The notes under the pieces are model-generated. The model was given only the letters and a program-made list of their open reading frames with translations. It had not been told where the DNA came from and ran no database searches. DNA of 64,000 bases from JACVRW01 sp963808545 (GTDB lineage Bacteria; Actinomycetota; Thermoleophilia; Solirubrobacterales; Thermoleophilaceae). A program made the position numbers and the translations under genes. Positions 35,086-44,292 of this stretch are shown piece by piece. Within the stretch, counting starts at the first letter, position 1. Every line of letters begins with the position of its first letter. The stretch is taken from positions 1 through 64,000 of the forward strand of contig CAWEGB010000015.1 in NCBI GenBank assembly GCA_963808545.1, in the 5' to 3' direction.

Positions 35086-35099
35086 GTTGCAGGCACAAC
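35086..35099. promoter_or_regulatory. Possible MarR operator
   Basis: GTTGCAGGCACAAC: GTTG (35086-35089) and CAAC (35096-35099) are inverted with a 6-base centre, in the 65-bp gap between the divergent MarR and esterase genes. Length and position suit a MarR dimer site controlling both genes. Confidence 0.4.
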
Positions 35100-35126
35100 A
35101 AGTGTATCCGAGCGAGGGACGTACCG

Positions 35127-35792
35127 ATGACCCTGACCCATCTCCTGCGGCCGGCCCACGGCGATCCGGAAGGCGCGCTGGTCCTGTTTCACGGCCGCGC
35201 CACCGACGAGCACGACCTGTTTCCCCTGCTCGACATCCTCGACCCGGAGCGGCGCCTGCTCGGGGTCACGGCGCGCGGGCCCCTCTCGCTGCCACCGGGC
35301 GGCGCGCACTGGTACGTGGTCGAGCGCGTCGGCTTCCCCGATCCGGACACCTTCCATGCCACCTACGACCGGGCCGGTGGATGGCTCGACTCGCTCCTGG
35401 CGGAGCACGGGATCGCTCCGGAGCGCACCGTGCTCGGCGGCTTCTCACAGGGAACGGTGATGTCCTACGCGCTCGGGCTCGGCCGCGGGCGCCCAAGGCC
35501 CGGAGGAATCATCGCCCTGAGCGGCTTCATCCCCACCGTGGCGGGCTGGGAGCTCGACCCCGCGAACGCCGCGGGACTGCCGGTGGCCATCGGACACGGC
35601 AGCCGCGATCCGGTGATCGTCGTGGACTTCGCCCGTGACGCCCGGGAACGGCTGGAGCAGGCCGGGGCCGACGTCACCTGGCACGAGTCGCCGGTCACGC
35701 ACACGATCGATCCCCGCTTCCTCGGCGAGCTGCCGCAGTGGGTGGCGGGCGCTCTGGCGGAGAGCGGCCTGCCCCGAAGCGCCCCGTCCTAG
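35127..35792 (+). CDS. Carboxylesterase/phospholipase family hydrolase
   Basis: 221 residues. Alpha/beta hydrolase of the EstB/YpfH type: LVLFHGRATDEHDLFPLL, nucleophile S107 in GGFSQG, acid in GHGSRDPVI and His in SPVTHTIDP. These enzymes hydrolyse short acyl esters or lysolipids. Divergent from the MarR gene, which probably regulates it. Last 4 bp overlap the end of the mocA gene on the opposite strand. Confidence 0.85.
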   Translation: MTLTHLLRPAHGDPEGALVLFHGRATDEHDLFPLLDILDPERRLLGVTARGPLSLPPGGAHWYVVERVGFPDPDTFHATYDRAGGWLDSLLAEHGIAPERTVLGGFSQGTVMSYALGLGRGRPRPGGIIALSGFIPTVAGWELDPANAAGLPVAIGHGSRDPVIVVDFARDARERLEQAGADVTWHESPVTHTIDPRFLGELPQWVAGALAESGLPRSAPS

Positions 35793-36370
35793 GCCATCGG
35801 TCCGCCGGCCCGCAGGGCGTCCAGCTCGGCGGGCGTGTCCACGTCCTCGCCCCCGCCGAGGTCGTCGCAGGGCACCTCCCGCACGTGCGCGCTCAGCAGG
35901 AGATTGCGGGCCCCGTGGTCGCCGGTCACGTCCCGCATCAGCTCGAACAGCTCGCGCTCGAGCAGCACCGGGTGACCGGGATCGCCGCGGTAGGTGGCTC
36001 GGACGGCCTGGGCTCCGTTGCCGCGGGCCGCGATCACCCGGCGGATCGCGTCGGGCGACAGGCGCGGCTGGTCGCCGAGGGTGATCACCACGGCCTCACA
36101 GTCGGCGAGCGCCTCCAGCCCGCAGGCCAGCGACGCCGACTGGCCCTCAGCCCAGCGCGAGCAGATCCGGGACTCCGCCCCGTGCAGGTCGACCCCCGAC
36201 GCGACCTCGTCGGCCTCCGCGCCGAGGACCACCACCACGCGACCGACCGGCGACGCCGTCATCGCGCGCACCGAGTGCTCGAGCAGCGGCCGCCCGTCGA
36301 GGTTGGCCAGCTGCTTGGACCCGCCGAAACGAGTGCCCGCGCCCGCGGCGAGGATCAGGCCGCCGATCAC
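35789..36370 (-). CDS. mocA: Molybdenum cofactor nucleotidyltransferase (MocA-like)
   Basis: 193 residues. NTP-transferase signature LILAAGAGTRFGGSKQL, then VVITLGDQPRLSPDAI and GDPGHPVLLERELF, as in MocA/MobA-like CTP:molybdopterin cytidylyltransferases. It would activate molybdopterin for xanthine-dehydrogenase-type enzymes. GTG start overlaps the XdhC stop (GTGA), so it is the third gene of the operon. MobA (GTP-specific) cannot be excluded, but the XdhC context favours MocA. Confidence 0.85.
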   Translation of the reverse strand: MIGGLILAAGAGTRFGGSKQLANLDGRPLLEHSVRAMTASPVGRVVVVLGAEADEVASGVDLHGAESRICSRWAEGQSASLACGLEALADCEAVVITLGDQPRLSPDAIRRVIAARGNGAQAVRATYRGDPGHPVLLERELFELMRDVTGDHGARNLLLSAHVREVPCDDLGGGEDVDTPAELDALRAGGPMA

Positions 36371-37131
36371 GTGCCCACCTCGTGGATCCGGCCGGCCGAC
36401 TCGGACAGCCGGCCGCCGCCGCGACCGTTTCGCACCGCCACCACCTCGGCCATGATCGAGAGGGCGGTCTCCTCCGGCGACACGGCGCCCAGATCGAGGC
36501 CGATCGGCGCCGAGATGCGGTCGAGCAGCGCCTCCTCGAATCCGGCGGCCACCAACCGCTCACGGCGGTGGGCCTGGGCCCTGCGGCTGCCCATAGCCCC
36601 GACGTAGGGCGCGTCCGAGCGCAGCGCCACCCCGAGCGCCGCGTCGTCGAGGTCGGGCGCATGGGTCAGCACCGCGATGTAGGTGGCGCGGTCGAAGCCG
36701 CCCATCTCGGCGCACGCCTCGGCCGGCCAGGCCGCGATCACGCGCTCGGCGCCCTCGAAGCGATCGGGTGTGGCGAACTGGGAGCGGGGGTCGCACACGA
36801 AGGGCCGCCAGCCCGCGGCTCTCGCGAGCTCGCACAGCGCGGCGGCATAGTCCACCGCTCCGAAGATCACCAGCCGGGGCGCGGGGGCGGTCACGTCCAC
36901 GAACAGCACCGAGTCGCCGGCCTCGCGCTGCTCGGAGCGCTCGGCCCACATCAGCTCCTCCGCCGCCTCGAGGGCCACGCGATCGGCCTCCGCGCTTCCG
37001 AGGCCGCCCTGCACCGTGCCCTCCTGCTCGACCAGCAGCTTGCGCCCGAGCCCGGCTCCCGCGATCACGGTCACGAGCGCGGCCCGGCCGTCCTCGCCCG
37101 CGATCCGGGCGAACTCGGACTGCTCGCTCAC
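36367..37131 (-). CDS. XdhC-family protein, C-terminal half
   Basis: About 254 residues. LVIFGAVDYAAALCELARA is the Rossmann start of the XdhC C-terminal domain, followed by FVCDPRSQFATPDRF, VLTHAPDLDDAAL and GAMGSRRAQAHRRERL, and ends with EETALSIMAEVVAVRNGR. XdhC binds and protects sulfurated molybdenum cofactor before insertion. GTG start overlaps the stop of the N-terminal half. The two halves are separate genes here, as in some actinomycete clusters. Confidence 0.88.
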   Translation of the reverse strand: MSEQSEFARIAGEDGRAALVTVIAGAGLGRKLLVEQEGTVQGGLGSAEADRVALEAAEELMWAERSEQREAGDSVLFVDVTAPAPRLVIFGAVDYAAALCELARAAGWRPFVCDPRSQFATPDRFEGAERVIAAWPAEACAEMGGFDRATYIAVLTHAPDLDDAALGVALRSDAPYVGAMGSRRAQAHRRERLVAAGFEEALLDRISAPIGLDLGAVSPEETALSIMAEVVAVRNGRGGGRLSESAGRIHEVGT

Positions 37132-37442
37132 CCCTCGTACTGCTCCACGAACACGTCGATCTCGCCGCCGCACGGCAGACCGACTTCCCAGGCCTCGCTG
37201 TCGGCGATCCCAAAGTGCAGCAGCCTCGGCTCGCCCCCGCGCAGCACCTCGGAGGCGACCTCGACCACGGCGCCCTCGACACAGCCGCCGGAGACCGCGC
37301 CCGACACCTCACCGCGGTCGTTGACGGCCATCTTCGCCCCAGGTGCCCTGGGTGCGGACCGCTTGACGGCCACCACCATGGCGATGGCCACCCGGTCGCC
37401 ACGCTCTGTCCAGGCCGTCACGTCTTCCAATACGTCCTTCAC
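37128..37442 (-). CDS. XdhC-family protein, N-terminal half
   Basis: 104 residues with the XdhC/CoxI N-terminal domain: VAIAMVVAVKRSAPRAPGAK, VSGAVSGGCVEGAVVEVA and LHFGIADSEAWEVGLPCGGE, where the conserved Cys of GGCVEG and LPCGG are kept. First gene of the operon xdhC-N, xdhC-C, mocA. No xanthine dehydrogenase or CO dehydrogenase subunits are in the window; they may lie elsewhere. ATG start 37442; the gap to the divergent DUF3105 gene is 125 bp. Confidence 0.85.
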   Translation of the reverse strand: MKDVLEDVTAWTERGDRVAIAMVVAVKRSAPRAPGAKMAVNDRGEVSGAVSGGCVEGAVVEVASEVLRGGEPRLLHFGIADSEAWEVGLPCGGEIDVFVEQYEG

Positions 37443-37567
37443 GATGGTTCCCCTCTCTCCGAGGCCGTGCTTACCCCAGACAACTCATCTCAAGTCCATT
37501 TCGCCCGCGATCTGGTCCGATGCTACGACCCGCGAGCCGAACCCGGCTTCACTACATTTCCGCTGTC

Positions 37568-38284
37568 GTGTCCCACCGCCGAGAGCAGAAGGAGGCGCTT
37601 CGCAAGGAGCGCGAGGAGCGCGAGCGCCAGCAGCGAGAGGCGCAGCAGCGCAAGCGCATGGTCGGCTACGGCGCGGCGGCGCTGCTGGTGGCCGCGGTCG
37701 CCGTGGTCGTGATCGTGCTGGCGATGGGCGGCGACGACGGGGGCGGATCGGATGCCGCGGCGAGCGAAGCCTTCCCCAGCGGGGGAAGCGTGCCCGAGCA
37801 ACAGGAGTTCGAGGTGCGCCCGGCCGCCGAGGCGGCCAACTGCGAGCTCCGGTCGGAGCGCGTGCGGTCGCGCCAGCACACCACCACCCTCGATGAGGCG
37901 ATCGACTACCCGAGCAACCCGCCGACCTCGGGCCGCCACTACATCGAGCCCGCGGTAGACGGCGCCTACGGCGACCCGCCCCAGGACGCAGAGCTCGTAC
38001 ACGGCCTCGAGCACGGGCGGGTGATCATCTGGGTCAGGCCGAACCTGCCCGAGGAGGAACGCGCCAACCTCAAGGCGCTGTTCGACGAGGACACCTACCA
38101 GATGTTCCTCGTCACCCGGCGCGACATGCCCTACGCCGTCGCGGCCTCGGCCTGGAACGCGGAGCCGGTGCCCAACGGCACCGGCCGGCTGATGCTGTGC
38201 CGGGAGTTCACGCCGGAGATCTACGACGCGCTCCGTGCCTTCCGCGACGAGCATCGCTCGCGCGGTCCCGAGCCGGTTCCCTGA
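37568..38284 (+). CDS. DUF3105 membrane-anchored protein
   Basis: About 238 residues. A strongly charged N-terminus (REQKEALRKEREERERQQRE), a helix (AAALLVAAVAVVVIVLAMGG), and an outside domain of DUF3105 with YPSNPPTSGRHYIEP, ELVHGLEHGRVIIWV and MFLVTRRDMPYAVAASAWN. The HGLEHG and SGRH residues look like a metal or active site, but no function is known. GTG start 37568. Confidence 0.85.
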   Translation: MSHRREQKEALRKEREERERQQREAQQRKRMVGYGAAALLVAAVAVVVIVLAMGGDDGGGSDAAASEAFPSGGSVPEQQEFEVRPAAEAANCELRSERVRSRQHTTTLDEAIDYPSNPPTSGRHYIEPAVDGAYGDPPQDAELVHGLEHGRVIIWVRPNLPEEERANLKALFDEDTYQMFLVTRRDMPYAVAASAWNAEPVPNGTGRLMLCREFTPEIYDALRAFRDEHRSRGPEPVP

Positions 38285-38385
38285 GGCTCGCGCGGGGCCG
38301 CCCGCGCACGACCTCCTGCACTCCGGCCGGCTGCACGAGATCCTGCAAGCCCGCAACCGAGACCCTGGCACCGTGTTCCGGGAAC

Positions 38386-40044
38386 GTGAAGCTGCTCGCT
38401 CTCGCAGCGGCGCTCCTGTGCGCCCTGGCCCTGTCCGCCCCCGTCGCCGCGGCGGCGCCACCGCGGCCTGTCGACTTCGAATTGGCGCCGCCCGCTTCGG
38501 CAGAGGCGGCCGCCGCCGGCACCGGAAGGCAGGCCGTGGTCTCCCGGGCGCTGCGCACCCCGCGCCGCTTCAACCTGGTCGGCCTGCGCTGGCGAGGGGC
38601 GGCGGAGCCCGACGTGAAGCTGCGTGTGCGCAAGCGGGGCCGCTGGAGTCGCTGGGCCGGGGTGGCCGCTCACTCCGAGCACAATCCCGACCTGTGGCGC
38701 GGTGAACGGCTCGCCGCCGCATCGGATCCGATCTGGGTCGGTCGCGCGGGCGCGGTGCAGTACCGCCTGAGCCGCCCGGTCCCCGGGCTGCGGCTGCACT
38801 TCGTCGACCTCGGCGTGAACCCGGCCCGCTCGAGCCGGGCCCGAGCCGCTCAGGCCACCCCGCCGGCCTACGTCTCTCGCGAGGACTGGGGCGCCAATCG
38901 CTGCCCGCCGCGGGCCGGCCCCGAGTACGGAACGGTGAGGGCCGTCCACGTCCACCACACGGTGTCGCTGAACGACTACTCGGCCGAGGAATCGCCGGCG
39001 ATCGTGCTCGCGGTGTGTCGCTACCACCGCAACTCCAACGGCTGGAACGACATCGGCTACAACGCGCTCGTCGACAAGTACGGCACCCTCTTCGAGGGCC
39101 GCGCCGGCGGTCTCGACCAGGCGATCGTGGGCGCGCAGGCGCAGGGGTTCAACTCGCAGACCGCCGGCATCTCCAACATCGGGGACTTCAGCAACGTCTC
39201 CCAGACGCCCGAGGCGCTGGCCACCCTGGCCAACTACATCCGCTGGAAGCTCACCGTCCACGGCCAGCCCCTGTCGGGGCGGGTCAGCCTGGTGAGCGCC
39301 GGCGGCTCGGCCACCCGCTACGCGGCCGGGACGAGGGCGACCATCCAGCGGGTCAGCGGGCACCGCGACACCGGGCTCACCGCCTGCCCCGGGGCCGCCC
39401 TCTACGCGCAGCTACCCGAGCTGCGCGCGCTGGTGGAGACCGGCACCCCCGTCACGTCGGCGGCCACCCGCCTCAGCGCCGCGCTGTCTGACTACCGCGC
39501 GGACTTCGGCAGCCCCGTGTCGGTGAGCGGGGCGCTGCTCGCACCGGACGGTCTCCCGCTGGCGGGCGAGCGCATCGAGATCCAGGTGTCGAGCGAGGGC
39601 CGCTGGCGACGCGCCCGCCGCGTGCTGAGCGGACCGGACGGGGCCTTCTTCACCGAGATCAAGCCCGCCCGGCGGATGTACGTGCGGGTGCGCTATCCCG
39701 GCCGCTCGGGGCTGCGGCGCTCCTCGTCGCCGCGCCTGCTGCTGCAGCTGCGCCCGGTGATCACCATCGACGAGCCGCCCACCAGCGGGGTGCGCCGCGA
39801 GCCCGTGTCCCTCACCGGAAGCGTCGGGCCGCGCAAGCGCCTGCTCACGCTGGTGGTCCAAGAGCTCTCCCGCGGCCGCTACCGCAAGGCCCTGGCCCGC
39901 CGGGTGAGGGTCCGGCGGGGGCGCTTCGCCACCTCGTTCACCCCGCGTCGCCCGGGCGTGTATCGCTACTACGTGGTGGCCACTCCCGATCTCGACACCG
40001 ACCGCGGGGCCTCCGAGCGACAGGTGATCAGGATCGGTCGCTAG
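38386..40044 (+). CDS. Secreted N-acetylmuramoyl-L-alanine amidase (PGRP fold)
   Basis: 552 residues. Signal peptide about 1-24. The amidase_2/PGRP domain (about 160-345) has zinc ligands H190 (HVHHTVS), H326 (SGHRDTG) and C334 (TACPG), with Y225 in GYNALVD. It should cleave the bond between muramic acid and L-Ala in peptidoglycan. The region before it (50-145) is a beta-rich domain, and two Ig-like beta domains follow (about 365-455 and 460-550, the second with RYYVVATPDLD). GTG start 38386. Stands alone, convergent with the sugar transferase. Confidence 0.9.
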   Translation: MKLLALAAALLCALALSAPVAAAAPPRPVDFELAPPASAEAAAAGTGRQAVVSRALRTPRRFNLVGLRWRGAAEPDVKLRVRKRGRWSRWAGVAAHSEHNPDLWRGERLAAASDPIWVGRAGAVQYRLSRPVPGLRLHFVDLGVNPARSSRARAAQATPPAYVSREDWGANRCPPRAGPEYGTVRAVHVHHTVSLNDYSAEESPAIVLAVCRYHRNSNGWNDIGYNALVDKYGTLFEGRAGGLDQAIVGAQAQGFNSQTAGISNIGDFSNVSQTPEALATLANYIRWKLTVHGQPLSGRVSLVSAGGSATRYAAGTRATIQRVSGHRDTGLTACPGAALYAQLPELRALVETGTPVTSAATRLSAALSDYRADFGSPVSVSGALLAPDGLPLAGERIEIQVSSEGRWRRARRVLSGPDGAFFTEIKPARRMYVRVRYPGRSGLRRSSSPRLLLQLRPVITIDEPPTSGVRREPVSLTGSVGPRKRLLTLVVQELSRGRYRKALARRVRVRRGRFATSFTPRRPGVYRYYVVATPDLDTDRGASERQVIRIGR

Positions 40045-40048
40045 CCAT

Positions 40049-40633
40049 CTAGTCCCAGCCCTGGCGGCGGTCCTCGCTGTAAAGGCCGTGGCCGGTGACC
40101 AGCATGCGCGCGGTGCGGGCGAGGATGTCCAGGTCGAGCCGCAGCGAGCGGTGCTCCACGTACCAGACGTCCAGCTCGATCCGCTCGGGCCAGGGCAGTG
40201 ACGTGCGCCCGTTGACCTGGGCCCAGCCGGTGATCCCCGGCCTGACCTCGAGGCGACGCCGCTGGCGCTCCGTGTAGCGGTCGACCTGCTCGCGCACCGT
40301 CGGCCGCGGACCGACGATGGCCAGATCGCCCGCCAGCACGTTGATCAGGTTGGGCAGCTCGTCGAGCGAGAAGCGGCGCAGGAGACCCCCCACCCGGGTG
40401 ATGCGCGCGTCGCCCTCCAGCACGTAGATGCCGTCACCCATGGTCTCGGCGCCGCGGACCATCGTGCGCAGCTTCCACATCTGGAACGGCCGCCCGTGGC
40501 GGCCGACTCGCAGCTGTCGGTAGAACACGGGCCCTCTGCTCTCCAGCTTGATCGCCACGGCCGCCAGCGCGAGCAGCGGAGCGCTCAGCACCAGCAGTGC
40601 GGCGGCAACGACCAGGTCGAGGGCGCGGTTCAC
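40049..40633 (-). CDS. Undecaprenyl-phosphate sugar-1-phosphate transferase
   Basis: 194 residues, one N-terminal reentrant/membrane helix (VVAAALLVLSAPLLALAAVA) and a PglC-type catalytic domain: PVFYRQLRVGRHGRPFQMWK, KLRTM, FSLDELPNLINVL, GDLAIVGPRP and PGITGWAQVNGR. It starts a glycan by moving a sugar phosphate onto undecaprenyl phosphate. The short form without WbaP-type extra helices is monotopic. Divergent from the GT4 gene (26 bp). Sugar unknown. Confidence 0.92.
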   Translation of the reverse strand: MNRALDLVVAAALLVLSAPLLALAAVAIKLESRGPVFYRQLRVGRHGRPFQMWKLRTMVRGAETMGDGIYVLEGDARITRVGGLLRRFSLDELPNLINVLAGDLAIVGPRPTVREQVDRYTERQRRRLEVRPGITGWAQVNGRTSLPWPERIELDVWYVEHRSLRLDLDILARTARMLVTGHGLYSEDRRQGWD

Positions 40634-40659
40634 GGCGCATTACCTTTCGGGCGCAGCCA

Positions 40660-41808
40660 ATGCGGATCCTCTACCTGCATCAGTTCTTCATCACCCGCGA
40701 GGGAGTCGGAGGCACGCGCTCCTACGAGTTCGCGCGCCGGTTCGCGGAGCGCGGACACGGCGTGCGGATGGTAACCGCCGGCGACGGCACCCGGACGATC
40801 GACGGGATCGAGGTGGTGGGCGTGCGCGGGGGCTATTCGGACTACGTGAGCGCCACGGCGCTCTCCTATCCGAAGCGGATGCTGGCCTTCGGGCGCTTCG
40901 CCGTTGCCGCCTGCGTGGCGGCCCTGCGGGGCCCCCGGCCCGACGTGATCTACGCCACCTCGCCCCCGCTCACCATGGCGCTGCCCGCCCTGGCGGCCGC
41001 CGCGCGCTGGCGCGCGCCGCTCGTGTTCGAGGTGCGCGACCTCTGGCCCGAGGCGCCGATACAGATGGGTGCGCTGCGTCATCCGCCGGCCATCCGTTTG
41101 GCCCGGGCGCTCGAACGCCTGGTCTACTCGCGCTCGTCGCGGCTGATCGCGCTGTCGCCCGGGATACGCGACGGCATCGTCGCGGCCCGGGGCGTCGCGC
41201 CGGAGCGTGTGGCCCTGGTGCCCAACGCGGCCGACCTCGATCTGTTCGACCCGGCGCCGAGCGAGCACGGCGCCTTCACGGTCAGCTACTTCGGGAGCAT
41301 GGGCGAGGCCAACGACCTGACCGCGGTGCTGGAGGCGGCGCGCGTGCTGGACGACGTGCGCTTCGTGCTGATGGGCGACGGCAAACGCCGGGGTGAGCTC
41401 GAGCGCGAGGCGCCGCCCAACGTCGAGTTCCCCGGAGCGGCCGGCGCGAAGAGCGAGGTGGCGGCCCTGGCGGCGGCCTCCGACGCCTGCCTCACGCTGT
41501 TCAAGGACGTGCCCGTGCTGGCCACCAACTCACCCAACAAGCTGTTCGACACGTTCGCGGCGGGCCGGCCCGCGATCGTGAACATGGACGGCTGGATGCG
41601 GGACCTGGTGGAGGCGAACGAGGCGGGGCTCTACGTTCGCGCCGGCGACGGCGGCGACCTGGCCGACAAGCTGGCCTGGCTGCGCGACCGGCCCGACGAG
41701 GTCCGGCGCATGGGCGCCAACGCCCGCGCCTTGGCGGAGCGAGAGTTCGGCCGCGACGAGCTGGCCTCGCGGGCGCTCGACGTGCTGGAGGAGGCCGCGG
41801 GGCGCTGA
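40660..41808 (+). CDS. GT4-family glycosyltransferase
   Basis: About 382 residues, WbuB-like. N-terminal half MRILYLHQFFITREGVGGTR with FEVRDLWPEAPI, C-terminal half with VSYFGSMGEANDL, VRFVLMGDGKRRGELE and NSPNKLFDTFAAGRP. Retaining GT-B enzyme that uses a nucleotide sugar. First of a run of co-oriented polysaccharide genes (41805, 42766, 44289, 45595, 46175). Confidence 0.92.
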   Translation: MRILYLHQFFITREGVGGTRSYEFARRFAERGHGVRMVTAGDGTRTIDGIEVVGVRGGYSDYVSATALSYPKRMLAFGRFAVAACVAALRGPRPDVIYATSPPLTMALPALAAAARWRAPLVFEVRDLWPEAPIQMGALRHPPAIRLARALERLVYSRSSRLIALSPGIRDGIVAARGVAPERVALVPNAADLDLFDPAPSEHGAFTVSYFGSMGEANDLTAVLEAARVLDDVRFVLMGDGKRRGELEREAPPNVEFPGAAGAKSEVAALAAASDACLTLFKDVPVLATNSPNKLFDTFAAGRPAIVNMDGWMRDLVEANEAGLYVRAGDGGDLADKLAWLRDRPDEVRRMGANARALAEREFGRDELASRALDVLEEAAGR

Positions 41809-42740
41809 ACGACATCGAGCTCTCCTACTGCGTGGTCAACACGGACGGTCGCGAGCACCTGCTGGCCTGTCTCGACGCGATCGCCCGCAGCCATCCACGG
41901 GACGTCTCGCACGAGCTCCTGGTGCTCGACAACGCGTCCGGCGACGGCTCGGCCGAGGCCGTGCGCGAGCGTGACCCGGAGGCCAGGCTGATCGCGCTCG
42001 AGCGGCGCACCGGCAAGGCGGAGAACGACTCGCGCCTGCTCCAGGAGGCGCGCGGGCGCTTCTGCCTGCTGCTCAACGAGGACTCGGAGCTGCAGGAGGG
42101 TGCGGCCGCCGCGCTGCTGGCGGCGCTCGAGGCCGATCCGGGCGCCGCGGCCGCCGGTGCGCAGTTGCTCGACGGCGCGGGCCGCGAGGTGGCCTGCGCC
42201 TGGCGGCTGCCCGACATCCCCTGGGGCCTTGCCGCGGCCGTGTTCCTGCACCGGCGCGTGGCGGTGGAGAGCACCGGCGAGCAGGTGCGCCCGGTGGGCT
42301 GGGTCCAGTCGAGCGCGATGCTCGTGCGCCGGGCCGCCGCGGAGCAGGTGAACTGGCTCGACCCGGACTTCTTCGTCTACTCCGACGAGACCGACTTCTG
42401 TCGCCGGCTGCACGACGCCGGCTGGCGCATCCTCTACGTGCCCTCGGCGCGAGCGATCCACCACGACCAGCTGGGCACGGACGCCGCCGCCATGCGCCGC
42501 CGCATCGTGGAGTTTCACCGCAACCGTGATCTCTACTTCGTGAAGCACGGGATGACCGGCACGCGGCTCATCTGGAGGCTCACCTGGACCTGGGCCTACC
42601 TGGTGAGGGCGGCGGTGGCGATGGTGGTGCCCGGCCACGACCCGCGGCGCTACCTGCTGCATGCCCGCCAGCAGCTCCGGCCGGGGCGCGGCGAGGGCAT
42701 CCGCGAGGCCGCGCGCGACCACAACGCACGGTTGGCCTGA
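41805..42740 (+). CDS. GT2-family glycosyltransferase
   Basis: About 311 residues. The GT-A domain begins ELSYCVVNTDGREHLLACLD, has ELLVLDNASGDGSAE, LLLNEDSELQE (the metal site is NED rather than DxD) and YSDETDFCRRLHDAGWRI, then a C-terminal helix pair (IWRLTWTWAYLVRAAVAMVV). Rhamnosyltransferase-like. The first strand requires a start before GTG 41832; the only in-frame option is CTG 41805, overlapping the GT4 stop, so CTG initiation or an error is implied. Confidence 0.88.
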   Translation: MNDIELSYCVVNTDGREHLLACLDAIARSHPRDVSHELLVLDNASGDGSAEAVRERDPEARLIALERRTGKAENDSRLLQEARGRFCLLLNEDSELQEGAAAALLAALEADPGAAAAGAQLLDGAGREVACAWRLPDIPWGLAAAVFLHRRVAVESTGEQVRPVGWVQSSAMLVRRAAAEQVNWLDPDFFVYSDETDFCRRLHDAGWRILYVPSARAIHHDQLGTDAAAMRRRIVEFHRNRDLYFVKHGMTGTRLIWRLTWTWAYLVRAAVAMVVPGHDPRRYLLHARQQLRPGRGEGIREAARDHNARLA

Positions 42741-42765
42741 GCCGCCTTTACGCTGTGCCCTCCTC

Positions 42766-44292
42766 ATGGAGTACCCCGATCTCGCCCAGATGGCCGCCGT
42801 GGGCGGCGCGCTGGGGGCGCCGCTCGTGCTGCTGGCCCGCGGGCGCGTGGCCCTGCTGGCGGGACTCGTGGTGCTGGGCGTGTCCGAGCTGCTGCTCGCG
42901 TATTCGCTCGGCACCGGTTCGCTCGACCGGCTGACCGGGGCCACCGGCCTCGCGGCGGCGCTGGTCGGCCTGCTCGCCGTCGGGGCCGCGGCCGCCGTTC
43001 TCGCCCGGCGTCCCCTGCTCGTGCCGATCGCGGTGCTGGTGGCGGCGCCCTTCAGGCCGCCGCTGTCCTTCGACTCGGGCGGCTCCTTCCTCGTCTCGAT
43101 CGCCGACGACGGCCGTCTCGGCCGGCTGCTGCCGCTCTACTTCGTGCTCGCCGCCGCCGGCGCGGCGCTTGGGTGGCGGGCCCTGCGGGGCCGCGAGCTG
43201 CGGCCGCTGCCGGCGGCCATCGCTCTGCCGGCCGCCATCTTCTTCGCCTGCGCCTGCCTCTCCCTCCTCTGGGCCGATGACCTCGAGGCGGGCACCAACC
43301 TGCTCGTGTTCTTCACCCTGCCCTTCGCCCTTCTCCTGGCCACCGTCGCACGGGCCGACTTCCCCGACGCCGTGCCCAAGGCGCTGGCGGTGACGGCGCT
43401 GGTGCTGGCCTCGCTGTTCGCCGTGGTCGGCCTGTGGCAGGCGGGGACCCGCGAGCTCTTCTTCTATGCGCCGAACCTGGCCGTCTCCAACGCGAACACC
43501 GACTTCTTCCGGGTGACATCGCTGTTCGGCGACCCCAGCCTCTACGGACGTCACCTGGTGCTCGGCATCGGCGTGGCCCTCTCGCTGCTCGCCACCCGGC
43601 GCTGGAAGCCCGTGCCGCTGGTGGGCGTGCTGGCGCTGCTCTGGACGGGTCTGTTCTTTTCCTACTCGCAGTCGAGCATGGCCGCGCTGCTGGTGGTGAT
43701 CCTGGCCATCGCCCTGGTCACCGGCGACCGCCGGATACGGATGGCAGTGGGGTTGCTGGCCGTGGCTGCGGCGCTCGCGGGCGGGGCGTACATGGCGGTC
43801 CAGCTCGCCGACGGCAAGTCGATCAACCGCATCACGAGCGACCGCACCGAGCGCGTGGAGGACACCACGCGCGTGATCGAGGAGCACCCGCTCATCGGGG
43901 TGGGGATCGGCGGCCAGCCGCGTGCGAGCCGCGAGCTGGCGCGCAGCGACCGGCCCTCGCCGAACTTCGTCTCACACACCACGCCGCTCACCGTGTTCGC
44001 CGAGCTGGGGATCGTGGGGCTCGCGCTCTACGCCTGGCTGCTCGTGGGCGGCGCGCGCATGCTGCTCTCGGTCTACCACCGTGACCAGGCGCTGGGCCTG
44101 GCCCTGAGCGCCTCGTTCCTCGCGCTGTTCGTGCACGCGCTCTTCTACAGCGGCTTCCTGGAGGACCCGCTCACCTGGTTCGTGCTCGCCGTGGGAGCGG
44201 GGTATCTGAGCTGGCACGCCGCGCGCGACCCGCAGCCCAGCGCGGCCGATCGGGCGCGCACGAGGATGGAGTCCGCGCCGGTGGGTTCGTGA
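42766..44292 (+). CDS. O-antigen ligase/polymerase-like membrane protein
   Basis: 508 residues, about 12 helices. The Wzy_C segment has WTGLFFSYSQSSMAALLVVI, then the large loop RVEDTTRVIEEHPLIGVGIG, LARSDRPSPNFVSHTTPLTV and the following helices. The Arg/His-rich periplasmic loop is the active region of ligases and polymerases. It would join or transfer a lipid-linked glycan at the outer face. Starts 26 bp after the GT2 gene. Confidence 0.85.
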   Translation: MEYPDLAQMAAVGGALGAPLVLLARGRVALLAGLVVLGVSELLLAYSLGTGSLDRLTGATGLAAALVGLLAVGAAAAVLARRPLLVPIAVLVAAPFRPPLSFDSGGSFLVSIADDGRLGRLLPLYFVLAAAGAALGWRALRGRELRPLPAAIALPAAIFFACACLSLLWADDLEAGTNLLVFFTLPFALLLATVARADFPDAVPKALAVTALVLASLFAVVGLWQAGTRELFFYAPNLAVSNANTDFFRVTSLFGDPSLYGRHLVLGIGVALSLLATRRWKPVPLVGVLALLWTGLFFSYSQSSMAALLVVILAIALVTGDRRIRMAVGLLAVAAALAGGAYMAVQLADGKSINRITSDRTERVEDTTRVIEEHPLIGVGIGGQPRASRELARSDRPSPNFVSHTTPLTVFAELGIVGLALYAWLLVGGARMLLSVYHRDQALGLALSASFLALFVHALFYSGFLEDPLTWFVLAVGAGYLSWHAARDPQPSAADRARTRMESAPVGS

